DNA from: Porphyridium purpureum
Lineage: Eukaryota; Rhodophyta; Bangiophyceae; Porphyridiales; Porphyridiaceae
DNA: 64,000 bases
Direction of reading: 5' to 3'
NCBI GenBank assembly: GCA_008690995.1
Contig: VRMN01000001.1
Location: 3,162,001 to 3,226,000, forward strand
Shown: positions 1 to 7,874 of the stretch, in pieces
Position numbering within the stretch: position 1 is the first letter of the stretch
Layout: the number at the start of each line of letters is the position of its first letter
Position numbers and translations under genes: made by a program
Notes under the pieces: generated by a model
What the model was told of the DNA's origin: nothing
What the model saw: only the letters and a program-made list of their open reading frames with translations
Database searches by the model: none

Positions 1-1
1 T

Positions 2-505
2 CCAGACATTTGCTTCAACGTATGCCACACCGATGAGCAGTTCTTTGTCGCTGTCGCACACGCGCGCAGTATTGGTGTGGACGCAGAAAGTACGCAAAGG
101 CGCCTTTCCGATCCCCGGCAGCTCGCCCGGCGATGGTTTTCGCTTGCAGACCGGCAATGGCTTGACCAGCTCGCTGCACAGGACGTGTCGCCCGGGTCAC
201 TCAGTACAGCGTTTTTGCGAGTGTGGACAATGAAGGAGTCGTACGTCAAGGCCACTGGTCAGGGTATTGCCCGCTCGTTCAAGTCTTTCACTGTGGCTCC
301 TCGACAGGAAGGGTATACGTGCAAAGAGCAAGCAGGAGAAGGAGACTGCGAATGGTGCACGGTTTCGTTCGACTCTGCTGACGCGAGGCACATAATGGGA
401 CTCACGTTCGCGGCGACAACGCTTCCGAAAAGATCCTCTACATTGCAACGTCTGTCAGTGTTTATGTGCTGTGGGGCGCACTTATTTACAAAATGCGGAC
501 TTTGA
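2..505 (+). CDS. 4'-phosphopantetheinyl transferase, Sfp type (C-terminal part, 5' end outside window)
   Basis: Transfers the phosphopantetheine arm of CoA to a conserved serine of carrier proteins such as ACP or PKS/NRPS carriers. The frame is open to the left edge, so the N-terminus is missing. The visible part begins with PDICFNVCHTDEQFF and runs into GVDAE, the family's 'FN-SH(T/S)...GVDxE' metal-binding motif (about positions 2-95). It then has VWTMKESYVKATGQG (about 220-265), the W-xx-KE-xxx-K signature that binds Mg and CoA. Both signature blocks are intact in about 167 visible residues. The stop at 503-505 lies 18 bp from the end of the convergent glycosyltransferase gene. The family is clear; whether it serves fatty-acid ACP or a polyketide synthase cannot be told. 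Confidence 0.88.
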   Translation, partial: PDICFNVCHTDEQFFVAVAHARSIGVDAESTQRRLSDPRQLARRWFSLADRQWLDQLAAQDVSPGSLSTAFLRVWTMKESYVKATGQGIARSFKSFTVAPRQEGYTCKEQAGEGDCEWCTVSFDSADARHIMGLTFAATTLPKRSSTLQRLSVFMCCGAHLFTKCGL

Positions 506-523
506 AAGGATACTTCGCAGCGC

Positions 524-2212
524 CTAAACCCCAGATATGTAGCATGCTGCGTGCAAAGAGTGTTTCTGCCCAAACCGGTTCCTTTCCGATAAGACCAGCT
601 TGGAGAACGAGTCCAGATGCGAGATGAAATGGCCTGCACGCACGCAGACCGCGTAATCAAGCATGCTCGCTGTACCCATGCGTTCCATACGCGGGGCGCC
701 TTCGTCGAGAAGAAGCTCCTGGAGATCCTGGTCGGTCACATATGACGCACCGGGAAAACTCTCATGTAGCTTATCGAGGATATTGAGCACCTTGCTTTGA
801 ACTTCCTTATTCCGCGGATTCTCGCCACCCTTCATGCCATTGTTGAGTAAGTCTGTGGCAAGGTAGAATCTTGTGCTGGAAGAAGCTACTTTCTTGGCTT
901 CTTGTGCTAATCTCTTGATACATGAGGTGCCCCACTCGTACACCTTTTCTCCGTCCGGGTCATAGTTATTGAGCGACAGCTCTTGCATGGCGCGGCCCAC
1001 ACGCAAATGAATAGCCACCACATTCGCCGGGTTCAACTGCTTGCGTTCGAGCATACGGTCCGCTCGGTGATACGCGCTTTCAGAGAAAACGAGGGCATCG
1101 TGTGCTCGTTTCATTGCGCCTTCTTGCTCCGCAGTCAGATTCACAATGAAAGACTGCTTTCTGAAATTGAGCATCGCAATCGTAGTCGGCACGTCCGCAG
1201 CAGGCACGCTGGCTTGACTTCTTGGCGACAGCTGCTGTGCGAGCTCAAAGTATGCATCGAGAGCGGCTTTGGCGTTGTTCATTCGTCTGACGGCAGCATG
1301 CGATGTACACAGGAGTGCAGCAGCCCACACATGCTCCGACAATGCGTAAAAGCCGAGGGCGTTGCGTTCAGAAGGAAATACAGATTGGTCTTTGAAATAT
1401 GTGGCTGCCTCCTCCATATCACATTTCCAGGCCAGTTCGCCGCCTCCCTTGCCTCCAGCTCGCACAGCTTCTGGTCCCCACACGAAGACTACGACGGCAT
1501 CAATAATGGAGACGTGCTGCCAGGTATTCGCCTTCAGGAATACCGAGCTACGCACGGCCCAGCTATCGTAATCGATCACGTGTCCAAACGTACGCTTGAG
1601 ATGCACGACTGAAAAATAGTCGTCCAACGTTCCCACCGACAAGCCGCGCTTTACAAAGTCTGGCGGCAGCTTCATTTGCGCTTGAATTTTGGCCTCAAAT
1701 ACAAATGGAACAACAAGATTGTAGTCTGCCTCTTGCGCACAAACCAGCACCTCTACAAGCGCTTTGCGCATATTGTAAATCCGTTCCCATGCGTCAAAGA
1801 GCAAGACAAACCGATTGCTGACTGCCTCTGCCACATTGAAGGTATGGTCATCGGCACGCTCCTGTGCACCTGTCGTGATCGTAGAATTAGACCGCTGTTG
1901 TGACAATCCTGCCTGCTCCGACCAATCTGAAACATCAACGGAGTGCGCGGGCACAGATTCCTGCCGCGCGTCACCTGCGTGCAAGCTTACCCCCACTCGT
2001 GCGTGTGGCAGGGACTGCACGCCTTCTGGACCGCTCGCAAGGTTGCTATGCTTCACTTGGATCCGCGACGGCGCCCGCAACGCGCGCACACATAGGATCG
2101 CTACCGCGAGCCCGACGATCAACAGAGCGTTCACGCGCACCACTCGGGACGTCCACTGTGGATGACCACTCCCAGCGGACCCCGCAGTTGCCATGATGTC
2201 GGGACGGCCCAT
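524..2212 (-). CDS. Type II membrane glycosyltransferase, O-fucosyltransferase-like
   Basis: Predicted Golgi-type protein of 562 residues starting at the ATG at 2212 (a second ATG is at 2194). One hydrophobic segment at about residues 27-47 (ALLIVGLAVAILCV) follows a short N-terminus, so the topology is type II with a luminal catalytic domain. In the C-terminal half, VVAIHLRVGRAM (about residue 400) resembles the HLR motif of GDP-fucose protein O-fucosyltransferase-like enzymes. FYLATD and the final DYAVCVRAGHFISHLDSFSKLVLSERN block resemble their sugar-nucleotide-binding end. This is family-level similarity only; donor and acceptor are unknown. It is divergent from a sulfotransferase with 90 bp between the ATGs, which suggests a shared promoter and perhaps a shared pathway (sulfated polysaccharide or glycoprotein). 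Confidence 0.6.
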   Translation of the reverse strand: MGRPDIMATAGSAGSGHPQWTSRVVRVNALLIVGLAVAILCVRALRAPSRIQVKHSNLASGPEGVQSLPHARVGVSLHAGDARQESVPAHSVDVSDWSEQAGLSQQRSNSTITTGAQERADDHTFNVAEAVSNRFVLLFDAWERIYNMRKALVEVLVCAQEADYNLVVPFVFEAKIQAQMKLPPDFVKRGLSVGTLDDYFSVVHLKRTFGHVIDYDSWAVRSSVFLKANTWQHVSIIDAVVVFVWGPEAVRAGGKGGGELAWKCDMEEAATYFKDQSVFPSERNALGFYALSEHVWAAALLCTSHAAVRRMNNAKAALDAYFELAQQLSPRSQASVPAADVPTTIAMLNFRKQSFIVNLTAEQEGAMKRAHDALVFSESAYHRADRMLERKQLNPANVVAIHLRVGRAMQELSLNNYDPDGEKVYEWGTSCIKRLAQEAKKVASSSTRFYLATDLLNNGMKGGENPRNKEVQSKVLNILDKLHESFPGASYVTDQDLQELLLDEGAPRMERMGTASMLDYAVCVRAGHFISHLDSFSKLVLSERNRFGQKHSLHAACYISGV

Positions 2213-2302
2213 GCCGAATGGACTCTCTGTTGACGCAGCAACACATACGTGGTGCACCACGCGAGCATTTATGCAGCTTCAGTATTCTCAACGATTTCGA
2301 GC
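2213..2302. promoter_or_regulatory. Shared divergent promoter of the glycosyltransferase and sulfotransferase genes
   Basis: Only 90 bp separate the two opposing ATG codons (2212 on minus, 2303 on plus). No TATA box or copy of the ACTGTACYT element is visible. The short gap implies that both 5' UTRs and the promoter overlap or are very compact. Confidence 0.5.
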
Positions 2303-3451
2303 ATGCGGCCACCGCCTTGGGTACTCGCGCTGGCTGTTGCCAGTGTGAGCTTGGTGCTGCTGGTACTTGCACTATATGCGCCTGCACGCGTGCGACCACC
2401 GAGTGCTGGAGACGTATTATCTTCCTTACTAGCCACCGCGAGCTCGGTTGATGCGAGGCTTGCCGCATCACCACTGATCAAGATTACAGGGGGACAAAGT
2501 GAGCATAATATCGAGAGTACAAGCAGTGCGCGAAGGATCATACTTGCGTCAGTGCCGCGTTCCGGGAATCACTACGTCCGTACTATCTTCGAACACACAA
2601 CGGGCCTCGGTACAGAGTCAGTATACAGCGAAGGCGGGCATCCGTCGAGAACATGGTCCGAACGCACACGCGCGTATTACGTGCCCATGTTATCCGCTGC
2701 GCACGTACGCCGAGCACAGGCGAATGAATCTGTCATTGTCAAGACCCACTGGCCCTTCCATAATCCCACCATGGAGCCAACGAAAGATGGTCGAGCAGGT
2801 GGCGACGTCGTGCATGTGATTATTAAGCAAGTACGCGAACCGTTTGGGAACTGGCTGGCGTGGCTGCGGATGTGCGTGGTGCGGGCACGGAAACAAAGAA
2901 GCCGGAACAGCAGTAGGGCCGGCGCAAATGACCTGTTTCAGTCCATACAGCCAGACGAGCTCGACGCGCTCAAGCCATCGGACAAAACCTTTGCGGGTTT
3001 CGTGACGAAGTGGAGTTTGTTCCACTTGTATTGGCGCAACGTATCGGCCAGCTTGGGCGTGCCGCTGCTGGAATTTCGCTTTGAAGACTTGGAGGCACCC
3101 CACTATGCCGAGCAGGTATTCATGCGCGTCCTGGCGGTGCTTCCATTCAGCCCAGCGTCCAAACTGGAGCAAACGGTTGAGGACGCTGTTGACCGAGTTC
3201 CGTTTCTCTCTAGCGGCGTAGATCGCGTTTTCGAGGTACATCCAGCTCTGTGCACGCTATTCGCGCAGGTTGTGGATGGAGTAAACAGTTCCTGGGGCAT
3301 CAGGCTGAACCAGTACTCGCCCTTCAGCGAATTTTATGACGCTCAGGTTTTCCGAACGTATAGGCGCACGTACTACAGAAGCTGTAAGGTCGGTCTAGGT
3401 TTGAAGGGCTCGCTCCCAGACCTGTCGAGAGGATCTGCCGCTGCGAAATAA
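2303..3451 (+). CDS. Type II membrane sulfotransferase
   Basis: Transfers sulfate from PAPS to an acceptor, probably in the Golgi lumen. From the first ATG (2303) the protein has 382 residues. A hydrophobic anchor lies at about residues 7-27 (VLALAVASVSLVLLVLAL). The 5'-phosphosulfate-binding loop is SVPRSGNHYVRT (about residues 83-94), followed by KTHWPF and then IIKQVREPFGNWLAW, which matches the 3'-phosphate-binding block with its vR-P-N pattern. The stop codon (3449-3451) lies inside an AATAAA hexamer, and the next gene ends 40 bp away on the other strand. The substrate is unknown; in red algae sulfated exopolysaccharide is an obvious candidate, but that is inference from lineage and from the divergent glycosyltransferase partner. 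Confidence 0.75.
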   Translation: MRPPPWVLALAVASVSLVLLVLALYAPARVRPPSAGDVLSSLLATASSVDARLAASPLIKITGGQSEHNIESTSSARRIILASVPRSGNHYVRTIFEHTTGLGTESVYSEGGHPSRTWSERTRAYYVPMLSAAHVRRAQANESVIVKTHWPFHNPTMEPTKDGRAGGDVVHVIIKQVREPFGNWLAWLRMCVVRARKQRSRNSSRAGANDLFQSIQPDELDALKPSDKTFAGFVTKWSLFHLYWRNVSASLGVPLLEFRFEDLEAPHYAEQVFMRVLAVLPFSPASKLEQTVEDAVDRVPFLSSGVDRVFEVHPALCTLFAQVVDGVNSSWGIRLNQYSPFSEFYDAQVFRTYRRTYYRSCKVGLGLKGSLPDLSRGSAAAK

Positions 3452-3491
3452 ATGGCACATCTTCATTCTATCTCTTGAAGATAAAGTAAGA

Positions 3492-6400
3492 CTAATATAC
3501 ATGACGAATCGACGTGACCCAAGCGCCCACTTCAACACAAGGCATGCCATTGGCATTAAACTTGAGGATATGCGAGCGCTGCAACGTAGTGACCATGTTA
3601 CGCTCGCTGACCAGAGTCAATGCCTGCCGCCGCATATCTTCGCTCTCCTTCAACCTATTCTGCTTTTGCAAGCAGCGCACGATGCCCTCACGCAGCCAAA
3701 ACTCGAGCTCGCCCAGATAGTGGATGTGGAGCAGGCTCGTGCCGTTCACCTTTCTGGTGCTGTATGCCACCAAAAGCCGCAGTGCTTCCTCAAACTTGGT
3801 CTCAGCCTCGGCGTAGTGTCCCATGAAGAGTGACACCAGCCCACCTACGCCTACAATGTCGGCAAACTCAGGCATAAAATCAAAGTTCAAGTTGCGAGTT
3901 GCGTCCGGAAAGTTGCGCGCCACTTTCTGCGCTTCAGCTGCATTTCCCTGCGCAAGTTGTATAAATGAAAGCGTGACTAGTGCATGCACACCCAGCAAGG
4001 ATCCTAAAATCCCGGTGTCCTCGAGCATGCGAAGCACGCCGTTGATCAAGCCGCTCGCCTCGACAAGCCTCTGCCGACTGAGCATGACTTTGGACAAGAG
4101 CATGTGCGTCATGGCGTGGCAGCTGAGCTCCGAAAGTGTCGAAGTAGATGTTCCAGATTCTCGACCACTCAACAAACGACGCACGCTTTCCAAGGCAACC
4201 AAGGCCTCGTCAAACGAAAGCTCGTCCATATACGCTTCAGCAAGCGCGAGCTCTAAGCGAGCGCGCTGCGAAACTTCGGCGGCCATCTCGGCGTGCAGGG
4301 CGAGCTTGTCGCTCGCTGCGTAGCTTTCCACAACCTCCGAGAATGTTGAAATTCGCTGCGCCCCGTGGGTACACAGCCGCATCACTGGACAACATACTTC
4401 CAGCAAGTTGCGCCACAGTTGTACGTCGATTTCGCGGGCATACAAAATGGCACACTCGATGTTTTCCCGGTTCGCCTCATAGAACTGCATCATTTCTAAT
4501 CGATGAATGCCCGAACGCGACAACTGAAGGTCACTTGTGCACATGAAGCGAAGCGTGTAGTACTGCACGAGCATCGTGCGCCCATACACGAGAACTTGGC
4601 AGCCGCGAGGGGACGTTAAGAAGGCAACATCGTCACCCAGCGCTCTCAAAGCGGCATCAGACAGCTGATACAAACAGAGTTCCGTGTCAAAACTCACAAA
4701 TCCTTTACCGATCCAGCTGTGCAAGAGCTGCGTTGCGCCCAGATTGCCCGACTGTCGAATATCGAGGGCATACATGAGCGCGCTTGCATCGAAGAAGGAC
4801 GGGAACACCTTGGTTTTAAGTAGCGAGTCGCGCTCTTCATCAGGCGCTGCGTGTAATTCGGCAAGCACTTCAGCATAATCGCGTCGCCTTGTCCTAACCG
4901 GCTTCATATCATTGCCGCTCTCAACGTGTACCGCGCTTCCGCCTTCCGACTCTCCGACTCGTATTGTACTCCCTGCGCCCATTTGACTGCCTGTTTGATA
5001 CACATGTCCCGCAGCTTGATCCGAAGAATGTGGTCGCGCTCCGTCCGGTGCTGGAACACCCACAGCCTTCGCAGTCAATCCCGCGTTGTAGGCTTTGGCC
5101 GGCCCGGATGGATTCATCAGCTCCGAGGGTACCATCCCACCTTCGGCATGGCCTTCGCTTAGGCGAACACGCCTCTGGTTTTCTTGGCTTTCGCCACCGC
5201 CTACGGCGTGACCAGGATGCGGAGACATTGATGGGAAACGGTCACCGTATATACTGTGGGGCATTGATAAACCAGTCCGAGGAAGCGACGGCAAACTAGT
5301 TCCATCGTTTCGGTTGCCAGACGGAGCGTTGTCCGTAGCTAGTGCGGACGAGGAAGACGCGGGCATCATCATGAAATCGAGCTCGCGCTCAGGGCCGACA
5401 ACACTTGGAAATCGGAAGGGTGATACAAAGCGCTCGCGCTCTCGTGTTCGCGAGCGCCCGCCGGTCTGAAATTCAAACTTCTCCGGGCCCACCGATGAGT
5501 CCCGCAGCAAAGTGGCAGGCGCACCGCCTCTCGGCATCCGAGAGCCCAATCCAGAATGCGTTTGCACGCCTGTCATTGCAGAATTTCCCAGGCCGAGACC
5601 AAGCACGTCTTCGCCTACCCCCGCAAAATCAAACGGTGACAGAAACCGAGTGAGTGAGCGATCGCGTGGGTTACCAAAACTTCGCTTTGGGCTCCTACCT
5701 CGTTCTTGGGAGCGAATGCCTGCCTCGGTCGGAAGTGAAGCCTTGTTGAGCTGTTCTAAGCTCGGAATTTGAGCTCGCTGTTTGCTTCTGACGTCTGCCT
5801 GAAACTCGCCCACACTCTGCATTTGGCGATTCAATGGGTTCTGCTCCTGTGCCTGTTGCTGCTGATGCGGCGCTTGTTGCCAGGGCCTCGCCGCGGCCGC
5901 AAACACGCTAGGCCTCGAAAGATCCGCGCCGGACTCTTTCCGCAACTGCGATGGAGCCGGCTCCCTTATTTGCAATGCCGGTCCGTTAAGTGGCTGCTTC
6001 GCGTAATGCGGAGGTGCCCCCGCTGCCAACAAAACGTCAGGTGCCGCAAAATGCCCAGACGTCGGAAAGAGACTTGAATCCACCTCCGTCCGGCCGGTGT
6101 TTACATGGCTACCCAAAGCCAAGCTGGTGGTTCTCTGCGGCGGCTCCGTCACCTGCGCGTGTGCGTGGGGCGTGGGTGCGAGAGGCGCACCGTTTGAATC
6201 CGCATGCACCAGCGATTCTGCAAGATGACGATACAGCGCATTTGTGCCATCACTTCCGGAGGTCACACCTCTGGGATCCTTGCTTGGCAACTGCTCGTAA
6301 TCCTGCGCATTTGCGTGGGTGCCGTTTGGGGGGTCTTCAGGTGTACTTTGCAGCTTGACTGCTTTGGTGACCTGCCCTTGCGGACGAAGCGAGTTGTTGT

Positions 6401-6731
6401 GTTGCTCCACATCGTTCGCAAAGCTCTGGGCGACGCCTTCGCCGGCCGAAACGATGCCCTCGCGAATCTCGCTTTCGCGCTGCGCTCTCAGCTTCTCGCG
6501 TTTGCGCTGATGGTACTCATTCTGCCTGCGCCGCCGCTTCTCTATGCTTTGCTTAAGCTTGAGCTCCTGAGCAGACATCTCATCCTCTGCCTTTCCGTCA
6601 AAGTTATACGTCGCCGGCCGCCCGGGCCTCCGACGCGTGCCGTCGCCATTGGAGCCATCGCTCAATGCGCCCGACAGGATAGACTGCGGCCCAGTGTACG
6701 TCACGGACGGCGGTTCTCGCGCGGGTTCCAT
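3492..6731 (-). CDS. Large protein with basic N-terminal region and TPR-like helical C-terminus, function unknown
   Basis: I do not recognise the family. From the ATG at 6731 the protein has 1,079 residues. Near the N-terminus RRRPGRPATY (about 33-42) resembles an AT-hook. It is followed by the strongly basic stretch IEKRRRRQNEYHQRKREKL (about 66-84), which recalls a bZIP basic region but lacks its N-x7-R spacing and a leucine zipper. Residues about 100-600 are low-complexity, rich in Ser, Pro, Gly and Gln, with Arg/Ser patches (GRSRTRERER). From about 640 to the end the sequence is regular amphipathic helix with TPR-like pairs (for example GHYAEAETKFEEALRLL, DELSFDEALVALESV). A nuclear regulatory or scaffold protein is plausible but unproven. 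A long GC-rich and then T-rich leader lies upstream. Confidence 0.65.
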   Translation of the reverse strand: MEPAREPPSVTYTGPQSILSGALSDGSNGDGTRRRPGRPATYNFDGKAEDEMSAQELKLKQSIEKRRRRQNEYHQRKREKLRAQRESEIREGIVSAGEGVAQSFANDVEQHNNSLRPQGQVTKAVKLQSTPEDPPNGTHANAQDYEQLPSKDPRGVTSGSDGTNALYRHLAESLVHADSNGAPLAPTPHAHAQVTEPPQRTTSLALGSHVNTGRTEVDSSLFPTSGHFAAPDVLLAAGAPPHYAKQPLNGPALQIREPAPSQLRKESGADLSRPSVFAAAARPWQQAPHQQQQAQEQNPLNRQMQSVGEFQADVRSKQRAQIPSLEQLNKASLPTEAGIRSQERGRSPKRSFGNPRDRSLTRFLSPFDFAGVGEDVLGLGLGNSAMTGVQTHSGLGSRMPRGGAPATLLRDSSVGPEKFEFQTGGRSRTRERERFVSPFRFPSVVGPERELDFMMMPASSSSALATDNAPSGNRNDGTSLPSLPRTGLSMPHSIYGDRFPSMSPHPGHAVGGGESQENQRRVRLSEGHAEGGMVPSELMNPSGPAKAYNAGLTAKAVGVPAPDGARPHSSDQAAGHVYQTGSQMGAGSTIRVGESEGGSAVHVESGNDMKPVRTRRRDYAEVLAELHAAPDEERDSLLKTKVFPSFFDASALMYALDIRQSGNLGATQLLHSWIGKGFVSFDTELCLYQLSDAALRALGDDVAFLTSPRGCQVLVYGRTMLVQYYTLRFMCTSDLQLSRSGIHRLEMMQFYEANRENIECAILYAREIDVQLWRNLLEVCCPVMRLCTHGAQRISTFSEVVESYAASDKLALHAEMAAEVSQRARLELALAEAYMDELSFDEALVALESVRRLLSGRESGTSTSTLSELSCHAMTHMLLSKVMLSRQRLVEASGLINGVLRMLEDTGILGSLLGVHALVTLSFIQLAQGNAAEAQKVARNFPDATRNLNFDFMPEFADIVGVGGLVSLFMGHYAEAETKFEEALRLLVAYSTRKVNGTSLLHIHYLGELEFWLREGIVRCLQKQNRLKESEDMRRQALTLVSERNMVTTLQRSHILKFNANGMPCVEVGAWVTSIRHVY

Positions 6732-7258
6732 ATCGCGAGCTGCGGGCCACTCATGCACGCCGGAGCCTCCTGCCGCACGTACGTTGCGTCTGTGCGCGCG
6801 CGCTCGTGCCGTTCGTGCTGTTCGTGCCGTTCGTGCCGCGCGCGCGCCGCGCGCTCCCTATACTCTGGCGCACGCACGCCACTCCCCTCATTTCCGTCCG
6901 CCGCGCCGCGCCGCACACGACCTGCGGCGGCGGCAGCAGCAGCGGATCGCTCGGCGTCGCGGCGATGAGCGCAGTTGCCGCCCTCCGTCTTTCCTATGCT
7001 CAGCACACGCGCGCGCGGCAAGTGAGCATGCCTCGCTTGCTCCCACGCTGCTGCGCACTCTTTTCCTGGTTTTTTCCCGTTCTGAACGAATAGAAAGCAG
7101 GGCGGTCTGATTTTCGCCGATTCCTTGTTTTTGGGCGAATAGAAGGCGGATGTTTGTTTTAATTTGCTTTTTTCTATTCTTTTTTTCTATTTTTTTTTCC
7201 TTCCTTTTTTTCTCCTTATTTTCTTCCGATTTGTGTTGATGTGCTTGTAAACTAAAGA

Positions 7259-7316
7259 CTGCAGGAAAGAACAAAAACAACAAAAACAACAACAACAAAA
7301 AAACAGACAGAGACGC
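7259..7316 (-). other. Possible 3' splice acceptor (polypyrimidine tract plus CAG) in a 5' UTR intron
   Basis: Read on the minus strand, the (CAA)n tract becomes a roughly 40-base T-rich run ending in TTTCCTGCAG, a textbook polypyrimidine tract and acceptor. It lies about 530 bp upstream of the ATG at 6731, so it could close a 5' UTR intron of that gene. No matching donor was pinned down, and introns look rare in this genome. Confidence 0.2.
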
Positions 7317-7458
7317 GCTCGCCGCGTGCCGTCGTCTCTAAACAAACGTTCCACGTTGCTAGCAACTTGCATCTTACAGACAGAAAGAAGGAAAAGCAGA
7401 TTCGCGACAATTCGCAACGCGCGGAGGTACGCTGGTGGCAGAGCAAGAGGGCGGACGG

Positions 7459-7468
7459 AGGTACAGTG
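7459..7468 (-). promoter_or_regulatory. Copy of the recurrent ACTGTACYT element (AGGTACAGTG on plus)
   Basis: Exact decamer, identical to copies at 51071 and, in reverse orientation, at 11418, 30165 and 34950. It is the most distal copy, 728 bp upstream of the nearest start codon (6731). Confidence 0.35.
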
Positions 7469-7874
7469 TGCTTCGAGTGGTGGTGCAGAGGGTGAGCGAG
7501 GGTGGCGCACACGGCGATGCGGCGCGGCGCCGTGCGATGCGTGTGTGGAGCGCTTCGCATACTGCAGGCGGCGGCGGCGGATGTGTCGCATGCCATGTTC
7601 AGGTCTCGACAGGTTTGGCAGGATGATTTGAAGCAATATGATTACGCGGCTGATGCGTATGGCCGTGCCGACGATGCAGTCAGGAATGGATGGTACGGAA
7701 CTTGACTGAATTATAGAAATGTTAAGACTCCAGGCCCGACCAAGCCAAGCCCGGCTGGAGACGCGTACACCAACGAGCAAAAACTTCAGCCGCGAAGAAT
7801 ATTGACACCCGATCGCACGAAAGAAAAGTCAGAGGAAGCACATACAAGGATCACGACACGCAGCTGTCTGTGTG

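Larger units (their letters stand above)
6732..7874. other. Intergenic region between two minus-strand genes, leader of the large TPR-like gene
   Basis: This 1.1 kb lies upstream of the gene starting at 6731 and downstream of the metallopeptidase gene. It contains imperfect repeats of GTTCGTGC(C/T) at about 6805-6835, a GGC/AGC run at about 6925-6945, a T-rich tract (about 7158-7218), an A-rich (CAA)n tract (about 7268-7303) and one copy of AGGTACAGTG (7459-7468). The open frames here are shadows of biased composition and have no recognisable protein features. I see no RNA gene. Confidence 0.4.
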
